From positions 868,001 to 932,000 of the forward strand of contig NC_037323.1 of the NCBI RefSeq assembly GCF_000143535.2: DNA of 64,000 nucleotides. Direction: 5' to 3'. This document shows, piece after piece, positions 1 to 11,789 of this stretch; the stretch's first letter is position 1, and every line of letters begins with the position of its first letter. The translations under genes were made by a program, and so were the position numbers. The notes beneath the pieces were generated by a model. That model was not told the DNA's origin and searched no databases. It saw only the letters and a program-made list of their open reading frames with translations. Source of the stretch: Botrytis cinerea B05.10. Its lineage: Eukaryota > Ascomycota > Leotiomycetes > Helotiales > Sclerotiniaceae.

Positions 1-1934
1 TGGGTGAGATGAACGAACTGCCTTGGAATCTTTTTAAAGATCGTGGATGCATGAACCTACAAGGTATGAAAAAGAACCCCCGAACCACAAGAGATGGATC
101 TTTGGCCCAGGGCCAGGTACGATGCGCACAAAATGCATGCAAGATTTTTCTGACATGCAGAACAAGCGTGCTAGTGTTTCTGTGCGAAGGAAATATATCG
201 TCACTCCCACGCAACAAGGTCATTTAATCACCAGAGTAAGCAAGGAGGGCTGGAAGGAAGACGGAACACAATAAATATATAAAAGGGGGCAGCAATCGAA
301 TAGCCGAGCCCTGTTCAAAATGGCATCATTCTCGTACTTGCATGCTCTCATGCTCTCATGCTCTCATGCTCTCATGCTCTCATGCTCTCATACTCTCATA
401 TATATTACATACCTACATACGTTTACGCACCTGCCAACATTTCCTGCGTAACTTTTTATCCGACCTCGCAACATTGCCATCGCTGGACCTCGGATGAAAA
501 ACAAAGAAACGTATGATCCGTTTTTGGTTCCACAACGATAAGGCTCTTAGGGTCTCTCCCTCACGGCGGGATGAAATATTAACCCGAAAGAAAATGCGTA
601 CGAAGTGGCTCCTTTACGACTAAATCGATAGTGGTATGGGGAAATACTATAAATGGAATAGTTCTTCGACAATTTGGCACGAGTACCTTGCAATTGCGGA
701 GAAAACAAAGCGGCCGTTCTCTTTGCCCATGTCATAAATTGAGTTAGCAACATGCGTCCCTAGCAGGAAGCCGATAACAGAATACTCTGGTAAAAACCAA
801 ATGAAAAACGGCTGTGGGATATCTGAGGACAGTGGCCAATTAGATTGCAATGGACGCGCATGTAGAGGATACTTATGAGACAATAATCGACAACCCTGGA
901 TTGCCCCCATTCAAAACTGTGCAGTGTACTCGGACGATGATGCTCCTTCGTGGTCCAGTTGTCCAAAATGTATTTACCGAAAGCAATCCATGGATGCGAC
1001 CCTTGAGAATATCATGTTCAACCCACTTCCAACCTTGCTTGTCTCGCAGAACCCTTTCAATCCGAAATTGTAAATAAAGAAAAGAATTTCGTCACTTGAT
1101 CGTCTGGATTCAAATACGCAACAATTCCTTCTGGTCCTCAAAGGAAGTCACTTGAAACAAAGGACCTGCCTGGCTCCAAATCTCCATCACCCACCCATAT
1201 CTCGACCGACCTTCTCCAAGAACCACCTGCCCACATCTTCTCCAACAACGAGAAATCTACCGAGTACTTCAAAAGCCCTCCGTACCCGCTGCACGTTGTT
1301 ACTCTCATCCCACCTCAATACTCATCCAGCCATCGTACCCCTCATCTCTCTCCCTCTAGTTCAAGTTGACATTGTTTGATTTCGAATATACTCTCGCACT
1401 ATTTCTTTCGACATTGACACTTGACACATCCTCTCGTCCATCGTCATATCGCTGCGCACCAATCCGGCATCAATCTACGCACTTCGAGTCAAGCTTTCTT
1501 CGGAATCTCTTTTCCCAAGGCCCAAAACAAGACCGATCGTCATATACGATCAAACCATCTTCGATTTCCACAACAAGTCCGGGGTTTGAGTTTAAGATTA
1601 CCCAGACTACGTTCCGCATGAGAACCACTTGAAGAGTTTTGTGTCTTAGTTCGACCGAGGTATACGCATTTTGGGAGTTACAAAAAATACAAGAGCAAAG
1701 TGCAAAGTGCAAGAAAAAACGAGCTTGGATTCATCATACGTTACGTCGTTCAGATCACAGAGTACAGATACTTGAATACTACCGATATATACATTTCTCC
1801 TACCCCCAAAAAACCGAGAAAGTTCTTTGTATCCAATCCAAAATCTTCACAGCCAACCCCGCTCTTCGTCCCAAGCACAACAGAGAAAAATATACTTTTC
1901 CATCCACCTGCAACCCACCCCCCAAAACGTAAAA
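1..1934. other. Gene-free stretch and likely promoter/leader of the 85-aa gene
   Basis: No coding region can be supported here. The interval holds the CATGCTCT octamer repeat. From about 1150 onward it is rich in C/T tracts on the plus strand (for example 1180-1380 and 1840-1925), typical of promoters and leaders of filamentous ascomycete genes. A five-codon upstream ORF (ATG at 1618, stop four codons later) lies ahead of the gene starting at 1935. Open frames across 1150-1930 change frame repeatedly and lack recognisable protein character. Confidence 0.6.
341..396. repeat. 8-bp tandem repeat (CATGCTCT)n
   Basis: Six perfect head-to-tail copies of CATGCTCT are followed by one imperfect copy (CATACTCT). 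The tract lies in a gene-free stretch about 1.5 kb upstream of the first gene. It is a simple minisatellite. Confidence 0.95.
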
Positions 1935-2192
1935 ATGAACGCCCCTCTCACATCACCAACCCGTACAACCTCCTCATCAACATACTTCCAATCTTTCCCG
2001 TCCGGCCCCTCGACCACCTCCTCCAGCGGACCAACATCCGCCCCTCAACCCCCCGCACAACAAGCGCCGCAGCGCTCCTCAAGTCAAGACGAAACCTCCC
2101 CGTTTCTAAAAGATTTCAATCTCGTCGCCGAGGCCGCTAAGCGGGCACAGATGGCATGTCTAATGCGAGATATGGAGGGCTGCGGATTGTAG
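1935..2192 (+). CDS. Small conserved-looking protein of unknown function (85 aa)
   Basis: An intronless 85-aa ORF starts at an ATG in good context (GTAAAAATG). The first two thirds are Ser/Thr/Pro/Gln-rich and probably disordered (SSSTYFQSFPSGPS, APQPPAQQAPQ). The last about 30 residues form a compact segment (FLKDFNLVAEAAKRAQMACL, then a short acidic end) predicted here to be an amphipathic helix. I do not recognise a named family. The contrast between a low-complexity N terminus and a crisp helical C terminus, and the long CT-rich leader, argue that it is real. No signal peptide or membrane segment is evident. Function is unknown. Confidence 0.6.
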   Translation: MNAPLTSPTRTTSSSTYFQSFPSGPSTTSSSGPTSAPQPPAQQAPQRSSSQDETSPFLKDFNLVAEAAKRAQMACLMRDMEGCGL

Positions 2193-3469
2193 ACATCCAT
2201 CGGGAATATGGAGAAATGTGATGTTGATGAGCGTGCGAAGATGTCGATATACAACGGGCAGCATACCCACACATCCACACGGGCATGCGAACTCTCCAGC
2301 AATCGATCTCTTGCGCAGAATCCAAGCGTCAAACAAACAATTCACACCACGCACACAAGCCGAAAGAGGAGAGTTAAAAATAAAAAAAAGAGAGATGCAA
2401 AGAAGCAAGCGATGGACAAACATCACTCTACGATCCCAGTAGAAATTCCCACAAACCACCCCCCATTTCATCTCAGCAAACTTCCTCATCTGCACTCTCC
2501 TCCCACGACTTGCATAACGAAACCACGAGCTCAAGAACAGGGCGGACAGGCGGGGGCGACGGCGTTTCGGCATTTGGGATACGGATATGGCATTTAGCAT
2601 ATACCAGGACCACACACAACATGGTGTTTTTCGGCGTTTTCTTTCCTTTCCCTTTTTTTTTTTTCTTCTTCCTTTTTTCTTGGTGGCATCGATTGATGTC
2701 TTAATCCAATCCAGTTCAATGTCCTTCCAATCCAATCCAATCATTACAGATGGATTTAGAAGAGATCAAACGGGTTCACAAATATACACACACACATATA
2801 TAGTATGATGCAACCTACCTAGTACACACACCCAAGTACCTAGGTGCCTAGGTACTAGCAGTCTATAGAATCACGCGAGGAATTGGATATGAACATACGA
2901 CAAGCTGTAGATTAGTTAGTTAGTGTACACTCACCTAACCTATCTATACTATATTTATGTATATATATCCTATTACTCCAGATAATAATACCAAATATTT
3001 TACTCGCAGAAAGTGCATCTTGGCTTGAGATACATGTTTACTTGTGATAATGTTTATGTATCAATATGTTCTCTGTCCTCCATACAAGCCTTTGCCTCCC
3101 CTCTGGCCTGCATGTTATGGAAATTTCAAGTATTATAATACCATCCTCAATAGAAACCACACCGTGTCTATCATACCATGAACCGGAAAATCATTTCAAA
3201 GGAAATTATGAGAGAAGCGTATTCATACCACAGTCATACGCTCATATGCTCGAATGAGTATATCTTCGATTTGCAGCTAGTATGACCTCATTAAATATAG
3301 TTTATCATTCCATGTTGCTAATCATTACTCGTTCCATTTTCCACTCCTGCCTCCATTGCTCACCTCATTCTTCAACCCCCAATCCTTTCCCTTACCCCTA
3401 AACCATTCGAGAATACTCTGCTTGCATCCTTTCCCTAAACCTCCGGGAATCTTGTAAAAGGACCTCCTA
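2193..3469. other. Intergenic, 3' regions of two genes
   Basis: The interval holds the 3' side of the 85-aa gene and of the VID30/GID1 gene (minus strand). It contains a poly-T tract near 2655-2690 and a short CA/TA run near 2786-2800. An open minus-strand stretch at 3325-3469 just beyond the VID30 stop has some coding look, but there is no splice signal that improves the model. Confidence 0.5.
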
Positions 3470-6180
3470 TTAACCCTGACTATAATTTCTAGTTGCGCCA
3501 TCATTCCTCCTTGGTCTCGTGTAGTTATCAATATTAACAAAAGCCCCCGGCCCACCCGATTCTCTAAGGTCTTCTAGAAGTACCGTTGTTTGTTGGTAGA
3601 CACGCTCGAGGGCCGCTGAGGATGATTTGCCAAGGGAGACTTTTGCCTGTGTTAGCAACCAAGCATACAAACAAGAAGGCTCACGCTAGCGATTCTTCAA
3701 GCGGAAATTAAACCGAGAGACGACTTACGAAGAATAGCAGAGTTCAATTCCTCCGCTACAGCAACCCTCCCACTCGGATCCAAGAGATGTGAGACGCTTT
3801 TCTCATTGATAGGATCTTTGTATGCGAATAACGAGAAAGCATCCTCCAAAGCTTTACTAACCTCTCTTCTTGGATCGTCCTTGAATTCTGCTTGAAGAAC
3901 CTGTCCGTATGACAATGTATCTGATAGCAAATTTTGATAATCAGTTTCAAGATTCTCACCCCCATCTGTTTCCATTCTATCCCAATTGTTGGCCTGGGGT
4001 TGATGATCGTCCAGGTCCATATCATGATTTATAATATCATCATACCAATCCCCGTTATGCGCCGAATTCTTTTTCGATCCGTTATTCGAATTGGAGTTAT
4101 AAATTTCTGCCATCTGTCGAACCATTTCGATGAACTTGCGACATCTCAATCGAAAATAAACGTGTTCGTTGTCTTTCAGAACTTGAGGATAATATGCGTT
4201 AGTATGTTTGAGGGCCTGCTCAATATCCCCCTCTAATATTGCCGTGCGTATACCTGTAAAATATTAGTATTGATATTTGGCATTTGTCAGAAATACTCAC
4301 GTTGTCTATGGCTAGCATCTTGATCATCTTTGATATCGAATCCTTGTATGGTAACATCAGGATCCATATTCAAAGCCTTCTTTTCAGAGTGAACTTCATT
4401 CGCAAATTCTCTTGCCGTTTCGACATAGCCATCATGTGTCAAAAATTGTAGAACCTGTCAGAAATCAGTCATTAGATGGTGGAACATCTTGAGGTAAGTC
4501 GTACCAAAGCTTGAACCAATTCCGTTTCATTTAATGGCGGTTGAAGTTTGGTAGTACTAAGAGGCTGTTTAGCATCTCAACAAGTTACAAGGTCGAGGTC
4601 AAATACCTGGTCGAAGCGATCTCATTCCCAATTCGACATTCTTCGTGCTGGAAAAGTGTTAGGCCATGATTTCTGACTGCGAGTTGTGTCTCCAATCGTT
4701 TAGTGCGCAACTGGTCCCGAAATGAACGAAGCATAGCAGACAAGGGTTCTTAGGATGTTTGGAGCTGAAGATATAAAGATATTATAGAAATATTCCTACT
4801 GACCAAGATCATTTCATCTATGTTGTAGACAAACGGACTTTGCCCGAAATTTACTCTGATGTGCTCGCCAGGCTTTTTCATACCAACAGACGGAAAGAGC
4901 TCGCCCCTTCCAGTTACATCTCGGAAGGCAATACCTTGAATGATGATATTAACAAGTATTCCAAGAGAATATGACAGAAACAATGAAATAGAATCGAGTT
5001 GTGGCATGCGAAAATGTTTACAAATACTGACCTAATTGATCTCCATTCTTTGTGAAGAAGGCAACACCAGTTGAAAAGTTGACTCCACAGCCTATTACAT
5101 CTTCCGTGGAGAATGATGGACCATAAGTTTTCCCAATACTTGCACCAGCATATCCATGGCCATCATCACCGTGATATGCCCAAGAATCAGGTTCCCAACC
5201 CGGTAATCTTGATAAGGGTATTTTTTTGGTAGAAAATCCAATACCAATAGAGCTACTACAGTGAGCGTTAGTGAGGTTCTAACCATGAAAATCAATTGAA
5301 AGCCATACTCTTCTCGCTTTCGTGATAGAACTGTCACCTCGAAATAATAAATTCCACACTGAGGAGGCATGGGGTGATCGGATCTGATGGCGGATGCCTC
5401 ATTATCTCGATCGTTCATGGATTTCGGGCCCGTCAATTTCACTTCAAAGCCATCACTTGTGACTTCTAATGCTCCGAATTTGTCTGTTGTGCTCCATTTA
5501 CTTGGCAATGGGGATAAGGGTTCATCTTCGATGAGGGGTGTTTTTTCGACAAGGTCATAAGGCCTACCTCGGTGCGAAGGGACCATCTTTGCATGTAGAT
5601 TGACACTGCTAGCACTTGTTGAAAGAGAATTTGGTTGTGATGATGGGGCTGACCCATCTCTATGCGCCAGAACCTTTGCCTTGTGCGCTTCCTCTAACTT
5701 TTGCACATATTTCGATCCCCTCAGATATGAGGGCACAAAGAAATGGTCTGCATTTCCACCAAGTCCACCGTACCCATGCCCATTTGAGAATGAAGAAAAC
5801 TCATTTGCGAGTGAACCAAACGCACTCGAGAAGCTTGGCAGTTGTCCTCCTCTACCCCATGATCCTGATCGTCCATTGTTGACCCCGCCATTACCATTTT
5901 CCTCATCAAACCCAGCGAACGCCCCATATCCGTATCGCCCAGTGTAATTTGGATCGTAGTAAATGGAATCTTGTTGTTGATTTAACATGTGTGTGTTCGA
6001 ATTTAGGAGGTTTGCGAAATTTCCGGATCTTGAAGGTTGTCCATATTGTTGGGAGTTTCCGGCAGCTATGCCAGATACAACAGAGGCATATGAAGATCTT
6101 CGAGGCATGAAACCGGGAGCTCCAGTAGGCATGCCAGAGTCTGGAACCCCCGGTGAGCCCGAAGGATATGAGTTTGTCAT
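3470..6180 (-). CDS. VID30: GID/CTLH ubiquitin ligase scaffold, RanBPM-type (SPRY-LisH-CTLH-CRA)
   Basis: Eight exons on the minus strand give 722 aa: 6180-5309, 5255-5032, 4934-4804, 4647-4607, 4556-4505, 4454-4301, 4253-3729, 3639-3470; every junction keeps frame. The first about 160 residues are disordered. The SPRY domain spans roughly 200-405 (IGIGFSTKKIPLSRLPGWE, then VIGCGVNFSTGVAFFTKNGD). LisH is near 433-465 (ALVLQFLTHDGYVETAREFA), CTLH follows (RIRTAILEGDIEQALKHTN), then a CRA domain ends with SSAALERVYQQTTVLLEDLR. This order defines Gid1/Vid30/RanBPM, the scaffold of the GID E3 complex that in yeast degrades gluconeogenic enzymes after glucose return. Exon 4 is only 41 bp, flanked by a 156-bp intron ending CTAACACTTTTCCAG. 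The least certain part is that intron and the extreme C terminus. Confidence 0.9.
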
Positions 6181-7067
6181 TCTGAAAGTATGTAGGCAGT
6201 AACTGGATTGAGAGAAGAGATTCGTTGTCGCTTGTGAGTATTCAGAAGTCGAGAGGTGTGTTTGTGTGTGGAGGCTGTTTTGTGTTGTTTTATTCCTTGG
6301 GCTTGAGGTTGCAAAGCGCAGAAGTTGTACTTGTTACCTATCTGCAGCTCTCAATTCAGTAGTGAATGACGACGGATTGGACCAAGGTGGAGACGAAGTG
6401 TGATGTACCAGTAGTAGTTGGATTGTTTCATGACTAGCGAAATATCATCAAGTGTTAATGTGGTTGAGTTCAGAATTCATGCCAGAATCATATTTCTGAA
6501 TGTTCAATTTCTTTTCAAAACTTTAGTTTGTAGATTGTACGAATGATAAGTTGTTATCGAATCTTTAATACATCAACGTACGGTAGCTGGGTAGGCTGGT
6601 AGGTAGATTCACTGGTGGTTCCTCGAATGTTGCCATTTGCGGATTTCATCATACGTGAGCTAATCCGGATATGGTACGATCCCCGATAACCGGGGGTGTG
6701 ATGAAAATCATCGTGAGGAGAAACACTTATCACGAACTTCACTTACTAATTATCGCGTTCACTTGCTGCTCGTGAACAACATCGCCATAGTTCGAGTAGC
6801 ATTTATTATTATGGGATGAGATCAGTACAATAATCAAGTAGCGACCTAGGTAACTGATCGATCTAGCTTCCTACATACATGCACATGCGGGCGGAACGAT
6901 ACCCTCTCAGAGTGTTCAATATGCTTTCTAAATTCCTACTTGGTATGAGATGATATGATGTGATGTGATGTGATAACAGAAATCGTCCCAAAGACACAAG
7001 ACCAAAATGTCATGATGCTCGAGCCCGTTTGAACGAGCATAGTTCCCAGCCATAGCAATTTACTTGG

Positions 7068-7098
<31 letters not shown>

Positions 7099-7842
7099 CC
7101 CAATCGAAGTCGAACCATTAAGAACCTACCAGATAGATCAGGGGAAAATCAATCAGCACCCATTTGGGTTCAAATAATCACATTATAGATCGTGTCAATT
7201 TATATACAAGCTCAAATATAAGTCACTACCATAAAAAATATTGCCTGACGACGCATATATTCAAGAATGACATGGACAGCTGGGACCCTTATAAGGGATG
7301 AGACTTGCCATGAACCGATGGCATAAATGAACAGTCAGTTAAAGCTACCCGTGTGAGAGTAAAAGTTACTGACGAATTCACTCACCCGTCTGTGAATAGC
7401 TTGCCACCATGGGTTAGTACTCTGGATTGGAGATCATGGTAAGGAAACACGTGAATTCACCCTTGTAGGTCCGGTCAGGCCGTGGAAACAAGAAAGTAGT
7501 CATAATCTAGAATTGTTCAAGCAATAATGTGTGAACCCAAAGGCCACGATATGCTACATTAACACTCCCCTGCGCTGAGGAAACGCCAGAAACACCATTG
7601 CCTCGGCGGAATTTATTTCCACTCCACCCCATTCCATTCACAACGCCCCGTAGATTTTCCCAAAGTCCAGTGAATTGAAACCAAAGAAAATTTTGTACAT
7701 GTCTTGCTCTGGTGGTAAAGCCGTGGGGACATTTTGTAATCCGGTTCCATGAAAAGATTGCCCATTAACGAGAAAGAAAAGGTTGATTGGGTAAAATCCG
7801 AGTTCTAATACACGGGATAAAAGATTAATGTAGGGAAAAGTA
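6181..7842. other. Intergenic, upstream region of VID30
   Basis: No gene is seen. The part next to 6180 is the VID30 promoter/leader. A (TA)n run lies at 7068-7093 and short GATAT/GATGT repeats near 6950-6975. Short open frames here have no protein character. Confidence 0.55.
7068..7093. repeat. (TA)n microsatellite
   Basis: An uninterrupted TA dinucleotide run of 13 units in gene-free sequence. Confidence 0.95.
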
Positions 7843-8881
7843 TTAGGCGGAAGCAGTGATGATCGCAGGAGACTGAGTTTGATCTTGAGTAGAAGTAGTT
7901 GCAACAGCAGGTGCAGAAATAGAGGTAGAGGTAGAGGTAGAGGTAGCGGTAGAGGCTGGAGCTGGAGCTGGAGCTGAAGCTATAGCTGGAGGAGAGCTGA
8001 CGAGGTTGGTAGCATCAACATCCATCGCGCTAGTGCTCTTCTCACTTTCAATCTGGCTGTTTTCTTTATTTTCCTTGCTGCTATCACCGGTTGACGAGCC
8101 TTCAGTACTGGGGTTAATGGCCACTTTAGGAGGGGCTCTCCATCTAGGGATTTCGATAGGAATGCCCGTAAATGTTTTGATAACGAAGGAGCGCTTCTCC
8201 CATTTGCGACAAGGTTTACCAGAACGATCGAGGGCACGTAAACCAGCATTAATTGCGCCTTGGTTGGCCTTGGGCCCAAGCCGATGGGAGCTATTTCCAT
8301 TGGACGCCCTTGGAGTACTTCCGTTGGGAGCAAGTGTGCCATCATCCCTAAGATAGAGTTAGCACATGTAAAAGAAGATAACTGCAGAGCCCGGTGTTCC
8401 CTAGAGCATTGATCCGCCCGGCGAGAGACAAAACATTGAAGCTCCACGGCAGAGAAAGGGTGCAATATACTTACAATCTTGCCTTCTTTTTGGGACCTGG
8501 CTTGCCTCTAGCCCTTGGGGTTGTCTCCGATCCCAAGGCGGCAGTAGAACTCCTCTTAACGCCAGCCTTCTTCTTGATTGCTTCCGTTGGAGGGGGCATC
8601 GATGACGAAACTGGTGTATCAGTACCATTTGGTACGGGAGTATTTGGATCCGACTCGGCCGGAACATCACCATTTTGACTCTTTGCGACAGGTGCAGCAG
8701 TTGGCATTGTTGAAGCGGAATCCTTTGACGGAGAGTCTTCTTTGAACAAAGACTGACCAACACCCCTTAACTTTGCAGGAGATAATTTGAGAGTAATGAT
8801 CATAGAATTCTTCTCTTTCGGACCCGACGACTTTCGTCGTGGAGTCGAGATAGTCGGCGAAGGCCTGCTTGCTGAAGCCAT
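7843..8881 (-). CDS. DUF1711-type protein, probable INO80 complex subunit Ies4
   Basis: Two exons (8881-8475 and 8347-7843; 127-bp intron with donor GTAAGT and acceptor CTTAG) give 303 aa. The N terminus has MIITLKLSPAKLRGVGQSLF, followed by an AT-hook-like basic block (RARGKPGPKKKARL) that joins across the intron to DDGTLAPNGST. A conserved core follows: INAGLRALDRSGKPCRKW, FVIKTFTGIPIEIPRW. I associate this arrangement with the fungal DUF1711/Ies4 family, a small subunit of the INO80 chromatin remodeller; that assignment is from memory of the family, not a search. The C-terminal 90 residues are low complexity: acidic, then Ala-Pro and Ser-Thr repeats encoded by a hexanucleotide-like tract at 7920-7980. 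Expected location is the nucleus. Confidence 0.72.
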
Positions 8882-9435
8882 GATGGAGAAGTCGTGGGAG
8901 TTGTGAGACGTGAAAGTTTGAAGGGTTGGAATTGACGGTCGCAGAAATTAGGGTGGTGAGGTATTGTATGTGTCAAGGACGGATATCCTGAGCCCTCGAA
9001 TCAATCGTACAGTATCGGTATCGGTATGGGCGATGGGTTATGATATGGGAGGTCAAATGTTGATGGCATTCAACATGGTTCGAAAATATTTTAAGGTGTT
9101 GGGTGTGAATAATTTCTTTTTGGTTGGATTGAAAAACGAAGTAATAATAAGTTGGAAGGAAAGGTTATGGGGGTATGGAAAATCATGATTAAAATTTAAG
9201 AGCAAATGGACTTGTCTCGTTTTTTTTCCCTCTACTATACGCGTTGAGTGAAGGCAGGCTGAGAATGTTGGTGCTCTTTCACCCAGATTATTATTAGTTC
9301 AAGTTGAAGATTCTACGCGAAGTCGGCTTTTTTGGCTTCCCTTGTGTTTGGGGCTGGGCGAGGACGGACGGAGTTCTGCTGCGGTTTCCATTGGGGGGTT
9401 TCCTTCTCATCTATTCCTGATCTTGGGATGGTATG

Positions 9436-9455
9436 TATATATATATATATATATT
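9436..9455. repeat. (TA)n microsatellite
   Basis: A ten-unit TA run. Confidence 0.9.
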
Positions 9456-9669
9456 ATCTGTTTCCTTGGGGGGAAAATAAAGAAATATTCTCGGTGGTTT
9501 ACATCATGAAGCGTTTTCTACATATTGCCATCGCGGATGAAGCAAGCAATCCACGTTATCGTCCATTGCCAGTTTCAGCAAGGGACTGGGCACGCCTCTT
9601 TCTTTCCAATCTCCTTGCTGTCCCTTCCTTCCGCAATCCCTGGCCTGCCCGTCGAACGTTGGATGCTTG

Positions 9670-9714
9670 GAAGGGAAGGGAAAGGACAGGAAGGGAAAGG
9701 AAAGGAAAGGAAAC
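9670..9714. repeat. GGAAA/GGGAA purine-rich tract
   Basis: The plus strand is almost pure purine and made of GGGAA, GGAAA and GGACA words. Low-complexity sequence. Confidence 0.85.
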
Positions 9715-9765
9715 ACGGGTGTGAATATGGATAAGATGCCATGATCAGTTCTTTTCCCACCTAGG

Positions 9766-9838
9766 TACACACATCACACATCACACACACACATACACAT
9801 ACACACATACACATACACACATGCACATACACACATCA
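9766..9838. repeat. ACAC/ACACAT compound microsatellite
   Basis: CA dinucleotides are interspersed with ACACAT hexamers over about 70 bp. Confidence 0.9.
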
Positions 9839-11789
9839 CGAGCCGCCAATTTGATAAAAGTAGCTAAGAACAGAGCATAAACTGGTTTTATCACTATTGA
9901 TCACTATTTACTACTTACTATTGTATATTGACTTTTAACTTTCGCATCGTCGCACCTTTCCCTTTGCTCCGGATGGCCTAGCATCTCTCCTCTCTGTACT
10001 ATACCTAGTTCCCCTCTCTGTCCTATACCTAGCATCCATCTCGATCATGCTTTCCGACCATGTTTACAACAATAAACGAGGCTTGCAACATAAGCAACAT
10101 AATACAATCCCCGGAAACAGCAATTTGATGTGCGCATCACCACACCCATTTATCTTGAGCTATTGGGCGAAGAGATTACGAGGGTGGCCCCTTTCTTCTT
10201 CTTTTTCTTCTTCTTGTGGACATGGTCCAGCGGCTGATGATTGATTTTTTTTATCGGATCATTAGCTTCATAATCCGATGCATCCCTCTCTTTCCGTCAC
10301 ATTGCCATTCGAGATTTCCACAATGACTTGGGCTTCGCAAATATAAGCATTGCCGCGCACGCCTGAAACCCTGGATTGTTCGAAGCAGAAATCTTGGGAA
10401 TTTGACCAAGAAAGGTATGATGGCGTCAACTAGCAGGAAAGCAATGACAAAGGATAGCATAGCACTGCTTGATCCTTTGACCAATCCTTTTGTGCATGTT
10501 CCGCTCCAAAATCGTTGCGTTGATGGTTCGGAGGTTTGGAGGTTTGGACCTGTCAAATAGTTTTGACATCAACAAATCGTCGGTCTGTTGTGTTTCTATT
10601 CCAATCTTTATCGCTTTTGATAAATGGGCTAGAATTTCCAACGTTCGTCATTTCACAGAGGTACACACCAGGCCAACTCAAGTTGGACAGCATTCATAGC
10701 CAAATGTTGCTTCGTCGTATGCAGCATTATTTGCATTTATCATTGATGATTACCTAGTATGGCCCATCATTTGATGTCTGTCCAAGTCACAGCATTGGAA
10801 CAATTCGACCAATAGTGTGTAATGAAGCAAATGTGGATGATTTTCTCATCGACGTTACTTAAATATCTTGTTTAGCTTCAGACAATGCTATGTCGGTCAA
10901 AGACTCTAACCTCATGGACTTCGCTGGAATACATATCAATCTTCCTCGGGACCCGAAATCTTCGCCCATGACAGATAATCGATCCCATAACTTAAGACAT
11001 CACAGTACTAACATCGTCGGAGGCGTCTTTACAGTTCTGGACTGTGCTGAAAGTAATCAAGTATACCGATTTTGTGATGAGCATTTGGCTGAAGCAAAGG
11101 TAAGCTTGCGGACAGCCATGTGAATGGGAGAGGCGATTCTTTTGGTTTCTTTGATCTTGTTGCTTCATTGGTACGGTCTTTCTTTGGTTCAACACTTTCA
11201 ACACTTTCATCGGGGGAATCTAAATATATACAATCATGCCATTCGGTACTGGGTGGTGAATTTCTCAAGTCTATCTAACAAACTTTATGATGTTTTGGTT
11301 GAGCCATGTCCTGGGGGTATAGAAAGAGAGATTGGGTGAAGGGGGAATGAAATAATGAACACCATCGCCAGCAAGCAGTAGAAATACTAGTTGTTCAATC
11401 GCGATAGTCGTGATTGCTCAAGATAATACAAAACCCCCGTTACTTCATAGAGTGTGATTGATACTCATGCTGATGATCAAGTGAACCATGATGCTCCGAT
11501 ACCTACTAGGTACTGGCCTAAAGAATACCTCATGCTGATTGGACAACTTGAAGGGAATCACATGTATAAAACTCAGCCACAGAGCGGAGAAATGAGCCAC
11601 AATCGCAAGTGGGGTGACGACAGCTTCCAGAATCTGATTAGGCAAGAAACCATTTATCTATCTATCATCCCTAATTAACACCATTCCCCAAGATCTTGCA
11701 CACATTTCCACAATCCATACACGAACGCTACACCTGAACATCTCCTTCTCGATAGCCATTTGACAAAGGCGACGTCGGCACGTTACAAA

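Larger units (their letters stand above)
8882..11789. other. Gene-poor, repeat-rich interval
   Basis: No gene can be supported in these 2.9 kb. The left end is the promoter of the Ies4-like gene and the right end the leader of the CUE gene. It contains (TA)n at 9436-9455, a GGAAA-rich purine tract at 9670-9714 and an ACACAT tract at 9766-9838. A coding-like open stretch on the minus strand at 11015-11285 is discussed under findings. Confidence 0.5.

Noticed and set aside
341..396. Evenly spaced octamers suggesting an array
   Set aside because: Direct tandem copies without spacers; a minisatellite, not CRISPR.
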